From assembly GCF_000017245.1 (NCBI RefSeq), contig NC_009655.1, forward strand, positions 2,255,664 to 2,319,663: a DNA stretch of 64,000 bases. Reading direction: 5' to 3'. Within the stretch, counting starts at the first letter, position 1. The number at the start of each line of letters is the position of its first letter. The notes under the pieces were generated by a model, which was given only the letters and a program-made list of their open reading frames with translations, did not search any database and was not told the DNA's origin. The stretch is from Actinobacillus succinogenes 130Z. Its GTDB lineage: Bacteria > Pseudomonadota > Gammaproteobacteria > Enterobacterales > Pasteurellaceae. Made by a program: the position numbers and the translations under genes. Shown piece after piece: positions 50,107-58,916 of the stretch.

Positions 50107-50604
50107 TTAAAACATTGAGCGGCCGCTGGCGGTTTTTTCCGGCACTTGCTGGATTACGTCCCAGTGTTCGACGATTTTGCCGTTTTCGTCAAAACGGAAA
50201 ATATCCACCACTGCTTCGCCGCGGTCTTTTTCATCCATGGTGCTGTGCACGTGCAGCATCACCAAATCGCCGTCCGCCATTACGCGTTTGATTTCGGCCT
50301 TGGATTTCGGGTGCTTGTTCAAAAACGGTACGAACGCATCGATAAACGCCTGACCGCCGTCCGCAACGTCAGGGTTGTGCTGCAAATAGGGTTCGCCGAC
50401 GTATTTTTCCGTCGCTTCTTGCACTTTGTGCCGGTTGAACGCCATTTCGTAAAAGGCCAAGGCATTGGCTTTGTTGCGTTCTACCTGCGTTTGCACGGCA
50501 GCCTGTGCGACGGTTTGGTTGCGACCCGCTTCGGCGGATGCGGTTTGGCAGCCCGACAATGCCATGCTTGCCGACACGGCGGTACAAATCAATAATTTTT
50601 TCAT
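50107..50604 (-). CDS. SnoaL-like lipoprotein
   Basis: A 165-residue exported protein starting at 50604 (AAGGA upstream), with lipobox LSGC. The mature domain (NALAFYEMAFNRHKVQEATEKYVGEPYLQHNPDVADG...) matches the predicted SnoaL-like polyketide-cyclase/aldol-condensation family (COG4922), including the YLQHNP motif. Enzymatic role unproven. It is followed by an SDR. Confidence 0.83.
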   Translation of the reverse strand: MKKLLICTAVSASMALSGCQTASAEAGRNQTVAQAAVQTQVERNKANALAFYEMAFNRHKVQEATEKYVGEPYLQHNPDVADGGQAFIDAFVPFLNKHPKSKAEIKRVMADGDLVMLHVHSTMDEKDRGEAVVDIFRFDENGKIVEHWDVIQQVPEKTASGRSMF

Positions 50605-50765
50605 GCTGTTTTCCTTATTTTTCGTCACGATCTTGTAAAGTTTTGCCGTCGAAACCGAGCGCGCTCAGCGGGGGAATGCGGTGTATTATACTGAAATAAA
50701 AATTGGAAAAAACCACGTTTTTTGAATTTGATTATTTCAATTTATGAAACAAATATCAGAAAAAA

Positions 50766-50886
50766 ATGAACGGTATTTTAGCGGTCAAAGCCTTTTTAAC
50801 CGCGGCGAAAACCGGTAGTTTCACTGCCACGGCAGGCGGGGAGCCTCCCAGGCCTATGGTCAGCCGTGCTATGGCGTCGGCGGCGT
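50766..50886 (+). pseudogene. LysR regulator N-terminal stub
   Basis: MNGILAVKAFLTAAKTGSFT, followed by a short aberrant stretch and PMVSRAMAS, resembles the LysR DNA-binding domain with part of the turn and second helix altered. After about 40 codons the match stops and the sequence enters the HD-domain gene on the other strand. It was probably the divergent regulator of the SnoaL/SDR pair before truncation. Confidence 0.65.
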
Positions 50887-50905
50887 CCCTTATCGGCATT
50901 TATTA

Positions 50906-51433
50906 TCAGTCTGTCGCAAGCACCGTTTCACTCTCCGCTACCAACGCCCGTGCAAATTCCGTCAATTCCCGGGCAGCGTCGGTGCGCAGATACCGAGGGT
51001 CAAAATATTGTTCGCCCAGGCGAAAACGGTCGAGACCGTCGGCGTCTTTGAAGATTTGATAAAGGAATGTCGCCTCCGCCGTATTCGGCAGGTATTTTTC
51101 AATTCCAGCGATGCCGAAATCGTCGTTACGATCGTGATATTTCATCAGAGCGACAGCGGTATCATCCACGAATAATTCATGCGTTTCACAGTAGCGGCGG
51201 TAATAGACGGCGGCTCGCCCACCGTGACCGGTGTCGTAACTATCGTCTTGTCTTTGGCTGTCGTGGAAAACCGCGACGGTACAGAGGGTATCGCGTTGGG
51301 CTTCGTTCAATTGCAGGCGTTCGCCGAGGATGACGGAATAAAGCAGCACGTGGGCACAATGGGATTGCCCCTGCAACCTGTATTCAGTTAACCTTTTAGG
51401 TACGGAATACGATTCATATCGGCATCGTATCAA
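50906..51433 (-). CDS. HD-domain phosphohydrolase-like protein
   Basis: Up to 175 residues. Conserved metal-site features of the HD superfamily are GQSHCAHVLLYSVILGE, CTVAVFHDSQRQDD (the HD pair) and ALMKYHD. The N-terminus is uncertain: the ATG at 51433 has no clear ribosome-binding site and the domain begins almost at once, so the protein may be shortened. Substrate unknown. It marks the right edge of the accessory island next to a LysR stub. Confidence 0.65.
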   Translation of the reverse strand: MIRCRYESYSVPKRLTEYRLQGQSHCAHVLLYSVILGERLQLNEAQRDTLCTVAVFHDSQRQDDSYDTGHGGRAAVYYRRYCETHELFVDDTAVALMKYHDRNDDFGIAGIEKYLPNTAEATFLYQIFKDADGLDRFRLGEQYFDPRYLRTDAARELTEFARALVAESETVLATD

Positions 51434-51450
51434 TATATGTTCTAATGAAA

Positions 51451-51792
51451 TTATTTTTCTTCCGGACGCGGAAATACGACGGTTAAAAAGAACTTGAAGT
51501 TTTCAATACCGTACAGCGCATGCGGAATATTGGCGGGCATGACAATGCTTTCTCCTGCTGAAACTTCATAATCCGTTTGATCAATCGTAATGCGCGCCTT
51601 CCCTTCCAACACCGTTACTAACGCATCGCCCGGCGCTTTATGTGCGCTAATCCCCTCACCTTGCGGAATACTGAATAACGTTAACCCCGCCCCTTTATTC
51701 TGCGCCAGAGTTTTACTGCTTACCTGCCCTTCGTGAAAAGCGATTTGATCGGCTAAATTTAATACGGTTGCTTTTTCGATGTTTTTTAACAT
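51451..51792 (-). CDS. Small cupin-domain protein
   Basis: A 113-residue single cupin. Metal-ligand motif 1 is SAHKAPGDALVTVLEGKARITI, of which only part of the usual G(X)5HXH(X)3,4E(X)6G is present. Motif 2 is PANIPHALYGIENFKFFLTVVF. Such proteins act as dioxygenases, isomerases or sensors; the ligand cannot be assigned. Codon use and composition resemble the backbone. It lies at the boundary between island and backbone. Confidence 0.82.
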   Translation of the reverse strand: MLKNIEKATVLNLADQIAFHEGQVSSKTLAQNKGAGLTLFSIPQGEGISAHKAPGDALVTVLEGKARITIDQTDYEVSAGESIVMPANIPHALYGIENFKFFLTVVFPRPEEK

Positions 51793-52200
51793 GGTTGACT
51801 CCTGTTTGGTTTTCTGGTGTGCAAAAAATTTCTGAGACTATCCTTGATAACCGGCAACTTGTTCTTTATTTCCATCGCTTACGGTCATCTAAGGTTTTAA
51901 ATTCGGCTCAACGTCATATTCGCTTCAATATACCCGACTAAAACACTCGGAATTTTAGTTCAATAATAACAATTCTTATTTGCATATTCAATAATAAAAT
52001 GACTGTTTTTAAAAAGACTAAAATTTGGATTTGGATTTACGATACCGTAATAGGCACAAACGAAAACACCTTCGCCGAGCTATTCTTAGTTCGCCCGCGT
52101 CGGCACATAAAAAATCATTTATTAAACAACATTAATATCGCTGTTTTTTTAATTAATTTACAACAGTATATTTGGGGCGTTCTTTATGGGTTCAACAGGT
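51793..52200. other. 408-bp intergenic region, no gene recognised
   Basis: A/T-rich sequence without uptake signals, tRNA or convincing open frames. A 99-codon plus frame (51999-52298) overlaps oapB, has no ribosome-binding site, and is not believed. It probably contains the cupin promoter and the end of the oap transcript. Confidence 0.4.
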
Positions 52201-52590
52201 CTACTGCGCGACACATACATCCGCTAAAATCACACCGACACTATTGGTCAGCGTATTTGCTCCCCCTACGCGTTCAATCCAGCGTAGATGAATGTTAGTG
52301 TAAACTTTCCCGCTTGCGGATATGGTAGATTTTAATTTTTCCGTCACCTGTCCGAAAGTTAAATAAATGGTTTCTACGTTCTTTGTCGATTTTTTGGTCA
52401 GCACTTTCTCGTGTATGACCCGCACTTCTTTATCATCTTTACAAACATAACGAGTGGCGACACCGGTTTGTTTGGTTTTGTTTAACATTGCCGTTTGCGG
52501 TTTCGGTTTCGCCTCAACAGGCTTAGGAAGGATATTATGAGAACATCCCAACAGAAGCAAGGCTGACAAAAAAAGTGCGGTCGTTTTCAC
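52201..52590 (-). CDS. oapB: Opacity-associated lipoprotein OapB
   Basis: A 129-residue lipoprotein with signal MKTTALFLSALLLLGC (lipobox LLGC, Cys 16). The mature part carries RYVCKDDKEVRV and ends GVILADVCVAQ, giving a probable disulfide. It matches Haemophilus OapB, which is needed together with OapA for colony opacity. It lies 11 bp after oapA in the same operon. A Haemophilus-type USS lies in its signal-peptide coding part. Confidence 0.88.
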   Translation of the reverse strand: MKTTALFLSALLLLGCSHNILPKPVEAKPKPQTAMLNKTKQTGVATRYVCKDDKEVRVIHEKVLTKKSTKNVETIYLTFGQVTEKLKSTISASGKVYTNIHLRWIERVGGANTLTNSVGVILADVCVAQ

Positions 52591-52601
52591 AATTGTTTTT
52601 C

Positions 52602-54026
52602 CTATTTGCTGTATTTATAAGTGCCGTCCGACTGACGAGTAAAGACCGAACCGTCGGATAAGCGCATGGTAACTACCCGACCTTCACCGTTGGTGGCAAC
52701 CTGAACTTTATCATTTGCCTTAAAGCTGCTTAATACGTTATTTGCACCGCTCGCTTTAGTCATAGCATTCGCATCGCGAATATCCAATCCGTTCGTACGG
52801 AAAACCTGAAACAGCGACGTACCGGACGGAATCGTCAAGGTTTTTGACGAACCGTTAACGGCTTTAGATTGACGGGCAACCGCTTTATTTCCCGCCGGTT
52901 TGGCATCGACTACCGGCGTTTTGGCCGGCTGGGCTTTCGTCTGCGCTTGTTGTTGCGTTAAACGGGCTTTTTCTTTTGCTTGTTGCTCAGCTTTTAACTT
53001 CACGGCTTGCGCCTGTTGTTCCGCTTTACGTTGTGCTTCGCGGGCTTTTTCTAAACGCGTTTGTTCCGCCGCTTTTAATTGAGCCTGATGATCTGCGTTG
53101 TTGATTACAGAATTTGCCGCCGACACCGTATTAGCCGCCGGTAGGTTCGCAGCCGTCGCAGATTCGGCGGACTGGTTGACCGTATTGTACGCACCCGTCG
53201 CGACAGACACCGCATTCGTTACCGCATTAGAAGCCGCTTGAGTCGCTTGCTCGTTCGGTCGGCTATTATCAGCTTGCGCATTCACATCCGGCGACGGCGC
53301 AACAGTATCGGCGTTCGCCGTTTCCGTATTTTCCAACGGTTTATTCGGATCTAACGACTGGAATTCAATAGGCATGGTATTGCCGTTACTGTTCGCCTGG
53401 AAGTCTTCCACTGTTTCGGAACGTGGTTTTAACAGCAATAATGCCGCTAAAATCACCACGGCTGCTGCAATAGCCAGAAACAAACGACGATGTTTGTGCG
53501 GCAATTTTTGCATAACCTTCCAATCTTCCGGATTTTTAAAGGAGGTTTTGGATGTTACCGTTTTTTTATTTGTGCCGGATTCATCGGCATAATTTACATT
53601 TTCCGTTTGCACTGAATCATTGCCTCGGGCCGATGTCGCCTCTTTCGGTTGTGAATTTGGAGAGGAGGAATAAGTCGGTGCGCTATAACCTTGTGCGATG
53701 TTGCTTGCTGTTGCGGTCGGTTGTTGCGGATTAACGCCGTTTGCGTTATTGCTCGGATTGTTATTCATGGAAGCCGCCACGGATTTCACCACTTCACCCG
53801 GGTTAAGCGTTGCATTGACTTTCTCCGTGCCAAAAGTCGGTTCACGACGTTCGGCAAACGGGTTAGTTGCCGTTTCTTTTTTCTTGAATAATTTATTTAA
53901 AAAAGACGGTTCATTTGTCGTTGCTTTTCTCGGTGTAACCGGTTCATTTGAATTGAGACCTAAATCCAATTCGTTTTGATTGGCAGAATCATTTTTGGGC
54001 GTATTTTCCACGATATACCTCGGCAT
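52602..54026 (-). CDS. oapA: Opacity-associated protein OapA
   Basis: A 474-residue envelope protein linked in Haemophilus to colony opacity and adherence. A disordered cytoplasmic N-terminus is followed by a single membrane helix (HKHRRLFLAIAAAVVILAALLLL, about 180-200), a long Ala/Gln-rich helical linker, and a C-terminal OapA/LysM-like domain (LTIPSGTSLFQVFRTNGL...DGSVFTRQSDGTYKYSK) likely to bind peptidoglycan. The ATG at 54026 has little ribosome-binding site; an in-frame GTG at 54011 follows GAGG and is a good alternative start. Confidence 0.9.
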   Translation of the reverse strand: MPRYIVENTPKNDSANQNELDLGLNSNEPVTPRKATTNEPSFLNKLFKKKETATNPFAERREPTFGTEKVNATLNPGEVVKSVAASMNNNPSNNANGVNPQQPTATASNIAQGYSAPTYSSSPNSQPKEATSARGNDSVQTENVNYADESGTNKKTVTSKTSFKNPEDWKVMQKLPHKHRRLFLAIAAAVVILAALLLLKPRSETVEDFQANSNGNTMPIEFQSLDPNKPLENTETANADTVAPSPDVNAQADNSRPNEQATQAASNAVTNAVSVATGAYNTVNQSAESATAANLPAANTVSAANSVINNADHQAQLKAAEQTRLEKAREAQRKAEQQAQAVKLKAEQQAKEKARLTQQQAQTKAQPAKTPVVDAKPAGNKAVARQSKAVNGSSKTLTIPSGTSLFQVFRTNGLDIRDANAMTKASGANNVLSSFKANDKVQVATNGEGRVVTMRLSDGSVFTRQSDGTYKYSK

Positions 54027-54087
54027 TAAAAACTGAAATCAAGCACCTGAAAAGTGCGGTCGAAATTAAGGGTATTCTATCGGATCC

Positions 54088-55110
54088 CTATCCCGAATAC
54101 AAAGTTTTATTCGGCTCATTTGCAATTTCCCGCGCCAACTTCGGCACCAGATAACCGGATGTCGTCGCCTGTAAATCACGATAAATTTTGACCGCACTTT
54201 CATCGGACACATAAAAATGAGCCGCCCCCTCCACTTTGTCCAGCAGGTGCAGATAATAAGGCAAAATGCCGATTTCAAACAAATTATCGCTCAGTGTTTT
54301 CAAAACCGCCGCATTGTCGTTCACATTTTTCAGCAATACGGACTGATTAAGCAACTCTACCCGAGCCTGCTTTAACCGTACCATCGCTTGTGCCAGTACA
54401 TCATCAATTTCATTGGGATGGTTAATATGCGTTACCAACACCGCTTTCAGCCGTGAGTTTTGCAACATTCGGCACAACGCAGACGTAATTCGTTGCGGAA
54501 TCATCACCGGCAGGCGGGAATGAATACGCAGACGTTGTAAATGCGGAATGGTTTCCAATTGTTTAATCAACCAATCCAGTTCGTGATCTTTCGCCATTAA
54601 CGGATCTCCGCCGGAAAAAATCACTTCTTCGATTTGCGGATTTTCCGCAATGTATTCGATCGCCTGACGCCAGTTAGCTTTATTTCCCTGGCTTTGATTA
54701 TAAGGGAAATGCCGTCTGAAACAGTAACGACAATTTACCGCACAAGCATTTTTTACCATAAATAATAATCGGTTATGATATTTGTGCAGAATATTGGGCG
54801 CCGGCATTTTTTGTTCTTCCAGCGGATCCTTATTGAACCCTTCCGCATATAAAAATTCCTGATGAGAGAGCATAACCTGTAACAGCAACGGATCCTGCGG
54901 GTTGCCTTTTTCCATTTTGGTAATAAACGGAATCGGCACTCTCAGGGGAAAAAGCTTGCGGGCGGCGAAATCCCGTTTGCTGAATTGTGCCGATAAATTC
55001 AACATTTTTAACAGTTCTACAGGATCGGAAACCGCATTAGCCAGAACTTCCAGCCAATTTTCTTGTTTTGGTTCTTCTCTAACAGGGATATTTTGAGTTA
55101 AAATATACAC
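54088..55110 (-). CDS. epmB: EF-P beta-lysylation protein (lysine 2,3-aminomutase) EpmB
   Basis: A radical-SAM enzyme converting alpha-lysine to beta-lysine for EF-P modification. The cluster motif is CAVNCRYCFRRHFPY (Cys at about 125, 129 and 132), followed by FSGGDPLMAKDHELDWL. At 340 residues it matches E. coli EpmB. It is divergent from efp, its functional target, with 34 bp between starts. The GCCGTCTGAA in this gene (54711-54720) is simply the codons for FRRH and not an uptake signal. Confidence 0.96.
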   Translation of the reverse strand: MYILTQNIPVREEPKQENWLEVLANAVSDPVELLKMLNLSAQFSKRDFAARKLFPLRVPIPFITKMEKGNPQDPLLLQVMLSHQEFLYAEGFNKDPLEEQKMPAPNILHKYHNRLLFMVKNACAVNCRYCFRRHFPYNQSQGNKANWRQAIEYIAENPQIEEVIFSGGDPLMAKDHELDWLIKQLETIPHLQRLRIHSRLPVMIPQRITSALCRMLQNSRLKAVLVTHINHPNEIDDVLAQAMVRLKQARVELLNQSVLLKNVNDNAAVLKTLSDNLFEIGILPYYLHLLDKVEGAAHFYVSDESAVKIYRDLQATTSGYLVPKLAREIANEPNKTLYSG

Positions 55111-55144
55111 TTTCTAATAAGCTCTACATCAAATTGAGGATAAT

Positions 55145-55711
55145 ATGGCTTCATATACTACCACTGACTTCAAACCGGGTCTAAAATTTATGCAGGACGG
55201 CGAACCTTGCGTCATCATCGAAAACGAATTCGTTAAACCGGGTAAAGGTCAGGCATTCACTCGTACCCGTATTCGCAAATTAATTTCCGGTAAAGTATTG
55301 GATGTAAACTTCAAATCCGGTACTTCGGTTGAAGCGGCGGACGTTATGGATTTAAATCTGAACTATTCATACAAAGACGAAGCGTTCTGGTATTTCATGC
55401 ATCCTGAAACTTTCGAACAATATTCTGCGGACGCCAAAGCGGTCGGCGAAGCGGAAAAATGGTTATTGGACCAAGCGGAATGTATCGTAACATTATGGAA
55501 CGGTTCCCCGATTTCCGTTACTCCGCCAAACTTTGTGGAATTAGAAGTTGTAGATACCGACCCGGGTCTGAAAGGCGACACTGCCGGCACCGGAGGCAAA
55601 CCGGCAACATTAAGCACCGGCGCAGTCGTCCGCGTTCCGCTTTTTATCCAAATCGGCGAAGTCATCAAAGTGGACACCCGCTCCGGCGAATACGTATCCC
55701 GTGTGAAATAA
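55145..55711 (+). CDS. efp: Elongation factor P
   Basis: A translation factor relieving ribosome stalling at polyproline. The 188 residues have the usual KOW, OB and OB domains. Lys34 in FVKPGKGQAF is the beta-lysylation site served by EpmB/EpmA, and epmB lies divergently next to it. A terminator follows. Confidence 0.97.
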   Translation: MASYTTTDFKPGLKFMQDGEPCVIIENEFVKPGKGQAFTRTRIRKLISGKVLDVNFKSGTSVEAADVMDLNLNYSYKDEAFWYFMHPETFEQYSADAKAVGEAEKWLLDQAECIVTLWNGSPISVTPPNFVELEVVDTDPGLKGDTAGTGGKPATLSTGAVVRVPLFIQIGEVIKVDTRSGEYVSRVK

Positions 55712-55727
55712 TCAAAAGCTCCCATTC

Positions 55728-55754
55728 AATACCCGCTCTCAAGCGGGTATTTTA
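55728..55754 (+). terminator. Terminator of efp
   Basis: AATACCCGC (55728-55736) and GCGGGTATT (55743-55751) form a 9-bp stem with trailing T. Confidence 0.85.
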
Positions 55755-55822
55755 ATATCCAAAACGCCCCAAAAACCGACCGCACTTTGTCACTAAAATC
55801 TCTTTTTCCCCGTTTTTGACGC

Positions 55823-55974
55823 CCTTTTTTATACGGGATTTTTAGAAAAGTTTCGGGTGCGTAGACATCCAAACTTTTCGTTAAAAAAATCTCGTATAAA
55901 AAAGGAAAAGCGGCAAAACCGGGGCGTGTTCTTTGGTTACTTTCTTGCACGAGCAAGAAAGTGACAAATCATTA
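55823..55974. repeat. Intergenic inverted-repeat element between efp and cysK
   Basis: CCTTTTTTATACGGGATTTT (from 55823) is mirrored by a matching arm ending at 55905, giving a long imperfect stem of about 30 bp. After it comes ACTTTCTTGC-acga-GCAAGAAAGT (about 55939-55962), a perfect 10-bp hairpin preceded by TTCTTTGGTT. The two lie in about 320 bp with no gene. The second hairpin resembles intergenic repeats common in many Pasteurellaceae genomes. Confidence 0.6.
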
Positions 55975-56079
55975 ATAGCTTTTCGTTATAAAATAGATCA
56001 AATAAATCTTTTTTTTCTATAACCGGCTATGCTAAAAATACACACCATATTAAACAGCCCCCTTCAAGGAGATTTTCAC

Positions 56080-57030
56080 ATGACAATTTATGCAGACAAC
56101 TCATATTCCATCGGTCATACCCCGCTCGTGCGTTTACAACACTTCGGTCAAAACGGCAACATCGTTGTTAAAATCGAAGGACGCAACCCGAGCTTCAGCG
56201 TAAAATGCCGTATCGGTGCGAATATGGTTTGGCAGGCAGAAAAAGACGGGACATTGACTAAGGACAAAGAAATCGTTGACGCCACCAGCGGTAATACCGG
56301 GATTGCTTTAGCTTATGTCGCGGCGGCCCGCGGTTACAAAATAACCTTAACCATGCCGGAAACCATGAGTACCGAGCGTAAACGTTTATTACGCGGTTTA
56401 GGGGTTAATCTGGTGCTCACCGAAGGGGCGAAAGGTATGAAGGGCGCAATTACCAAAGCGGAAGAAATCGTAGCAAGCGATCCGAATCGTTATATCATGT
56501 TAAAGCAATTTGAAAACCCGGCAAATCCGGCTATTCACCAACAAACCACCGGACCTGAAATTTGGGAAGATACGGAAGGAAAAGTGGATGTCGTAGTCGC
56601 AGGCGTCGGCACCGGCGGTACGATTACCGGTATCACCCGCGCCATCAAATTAGGCAAAGGTAAACAAATCACAGCCGTTGCAGTGGAACCGGCGGAAAGC
56701 CCGGTGATTACACAAACCTTAAAAGGGGAAGAACTGAAACCCGGTCCGCACAAAATTCAAGGTATCGGTGCCGGCTTCATTCCTAAAAACCTGGATTTAA
56801 GTTTAATCGATCGCGTTGAAACCGTAACCAGTGACGATGCGATTGCCACAGCCCGCCGTTTAATGGCGGAAGAAGGCATTTTGGCAGGCATTTCGTCCGG
56901 CGCAGCCGTCGCAGCGGCGGAACGTCTGGCTAAATTACCGGAATTTGCCGACAAATTAATCGTAGTCATTTTACCTTCCGCGTCAGAACGTTACCTAAGC
57001 ACGGCGTTATTCGAAGGTATCGACGCTTAA
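56080..57030 (+). CDS. cysK: Cysteine synthase A
   Basis: O-acetylserine sulfhydrylase making cysteine from O-acetylserine and sulfide, PLP-dependent. The PLP lysine lies in NPSFSVKCRIG (about Lys 42). TSGNTG binds substrate and GTGGTITG binds the cofactor phosphate. The start at 56080 follows AAGGAGA and gives 316 residues; the frame extends 17 codons upstream without support. It complements cysZ at 21 kb in sulfur assimilation. Confidence 0.96.
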   Translation: MTIYADNSYSIGHTPLVRLQHFGQNGNIVVKIEGRNPSFSVKCRIGANMVWQAEKDGTLTKDKEIVDATSGNTGIALAYVAAARGYKITLTMPETMSTERKRLLRGLGVNLVLTEGAKGMKGAITKAEEIVASDPNRYIMLKQFENPANPAIHQQTTGPEIWEDTEGKVDVVVAGVGTGGTITGITRAIKLGKGKQITAVAVEPAESPVITQTLKGEELKPGPHKIQGIGAGFIPKNLDLSLIDRVETVTSDDAIATARRLMAEEGILAGISSGAAVAAAERLAKLPEFADKLIVVILPSASERYLSTALFEGIDA

Positions 57031-57058
57031 TTTATCAGATTCTATAAGCGCATATACG

Positions 57059-57106
57059 AAAGCGCGGTCAAGTTTAAAAACATTTTAAAAATTGACCGCA
57101 CTTTTT
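57059..57106 (+). terminator. USS-pair terminator of cysK
   Basis: AAAGCGCGGTCAA (57059-57071, one mismatch from the USS) and TTGACCGCACTTT (57092-57104), followed by T's. Confidence 0.75.
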
Positions 57107-57119
57107 GCATTATGGTATT

Positions 57120-58694
57120 TTAACTACGCGCCGCTAAATGATGTTTTCGCACGCCTAACAACACCAGACACACGGCATAACTGACCGCCGCCAAAATAAT
57201 CAGCCATGCCAGCCAATGCACGCGGGTGAGGAATTTCATAGCATGCCACACTTCCAGACTTGGACTGAAATGCCAAACCAATCCGCCCATTACGCCTGCC
57301 GCTGTCAAAACCTTTAAGAAAAAAACCGCACTTTGCTTACTGAAATGGTAAACATCCTGTTTTGCTAATCCGCGATAAAGCAAATAAGCATTCAAGGTCG
57401 CCGACATAGCGGATGCCATGGCTAATCCCACATAACTGAACGGAATCGCCAATAGATTAAACGCCATATTGCTCACCATGGCGATAATGCCGATTTTCAC
57501 CGGCGTTTTCGTATCCTGACGGGCATAATAACCGTTCGCCAAAATTTTAATCAGCATAAAACTCAATAATCCGGTATTAATCGCCCACAGCGCATGTGAA
57601 GTCGCCTGTACGTCGCTCAGCATAAATTGCCCGCGCATAAACAGGGTTAACAGCATGGGCTGCGCCAATACGGCAATACCGGTAGCGGCAGGCACGCCCA
57701 ACAATAAAATCATTCGCACGCCCCAATCCATGGTTTGACGAAAATCAGTTACGCCCTGCGCCGCATTATCCGTACAGTCGGCATGCTGACGTGCCAGTGT
57801 GGGTAAAATCACAGTGGAAATGGCGATGCCGAACAAGCCGAGAGGAAATTCCAGTAATCGGTCGGAATAATACAGCCAACTGATAGAACCCGTCATCAGG
57901 AAACTGGCAATAAATGTATCCAGCAAAAGATTGATTTGGCTGACGGACACCCCGAATAATGCGGGAATCATCAGTGTGCGGATTTTCTTCACGCCTTCAT
58001 CGTTCCATGCCCATTTGGGTTTAACCAATAGCTTGGCCCGCTTCAGGAACGGCAGTTGAAATAAAAACTGCAATAACCCCCCGATAAAAATCCCGATGGC
58101 AAGGGCTAAATCCGGATTATCCATATGCGGAGCCAACAAAAGTGCGGTGGCAATCATGGCAATATTCAACAATACCGGTGAAAAGGACATCACGCCGAAC
58201 TTACCCAAAGTATTCAGCACCGCACCGGATAGCGCCACAAATGTGATAAACCATAAATAAGGAAAAGTAATTTTCAGCAGCAGTGAAGCCTGAGTAAATT
58301 TATCGGCGTTAGGACCGTCATTCAGCCAATCCACGAACCACCCTGTCCCGAAAATAGCGGCGACTACCGGCGAACCGATCATTGCCAGTAATGTCACGAC
58401 GGAAACCAATCCGCCCAGGGTCCCCGATACTTTAGCGATAAATTCCCGTGTTTTGTCTACGTCACCGGCCTTTTGGTATTCCGCTAACACCGGCACAAAC
58501 GCCTGAGAAAAGGCTCCTTCCGCAAACAGGCGACGTAAAAAATTAGGGATACGATTGGCAAATAAAAACACATCCGCCGCGACGCCCGCCCCGATGATAT
58601 TGGCTATCACCACATCTCGCACTAAACCCAATACGCGGGATAATAATGTCATGATGCTCACCAACAGGCTTGATTTTAAAAGTCGTTTACTCAA
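57120..58694 (-). CDS. murJ: Lipid II flippase MurJ
   Basis: Flips the peptidoglycan precursor lipid II across the inner membrane. The 524 residues form about 14 membrane helices. The family blocks SRVLGLVRDVVIANIIGAG, ANRIPNFLRRLFAEGAFSQAFVPVL and DRLLEFPLGLFGIAISTVILP are clear. It is divergent from rpsT, as in many gammaproteobacteria. Confidence 0.96.
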   Translation of the reverse strand: MSKRLLKSSLLVSIMTLLSRVLGLVRDVVIANIIGAGVAADVFLFANRIPNFLRRLFAEGAFSQAFVPVLAEYQKAGDVDKTREFIAKVSGTLGGLVSVVTLLAMIGSPVVAAIFGTGWFVDWLNDGPNADKFTQASLLLKITFPYLWFITFVALSGAVLNTLGKFGVMSFSPVLLNIAMIATALLLAPHMDNPDLALAIGIFIGGLLQFLFQLPFLKRAKLLVKPKWAWNDEGVKKIRTLMIPALFGVSVSQINLLLDTFIASFLMTGSISWLYYSDRLLEFPLGLFGIAISTVILPTLARQHADCTDNAAQGVTDFRQTMDWGVRMILLLGVPAATGIAVLAQPMLLTLFMRGQFMLSDVQATSHALWAINTGLLSFMLIKILANGYYARQDTKTPVKIGIIAMVSNMAFNLLAIPFSYVGLAMASAMSATLNAYLLYRGLAKQDVYHFSKQSAVFFLKVLTAAGVMGGLVWHFSPSLEVWHAMKFLTRVHWLAWLIILAAVSYAVCLVLLGVRKHHLAARS

Positions 58695-58916
58695 AACAGT
58701 ATTCCGTTAACAATAAAAATTGCGTTAATTTTATAGAAAATTAATTTTTAAGCTATATTCCGATGAAAAAAACTGCTAAAATCTCGCCCACATCGTTGAT
58801 CTCGTCGCGAATGGCTTAATGCGGCACCTTAAAACGGTGGAAACATTCGGTTGTGTCTCACCGAAAATCAACAAAATTTTAAATCATATTTAACTGAAAT
58901 TCGTAGGAGTTTGACC

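Noticed and set aside
51999..52298. 99-codon plus-strand open frame before oapB
   Set aside because: It has no ribosome-binding site and no recognisable domain, and it overlaps oapB on the other strand.
54709..54720. ATGCCGTCTGAA, a complete Neisseria uptake sequence in backbone DNA
   Set aside because: On the coding strand it is TTC AGA CGG CAT, the conserved FRRH of the EpmB radical-SAM motif. It is explained by protein constraint and stands alone.
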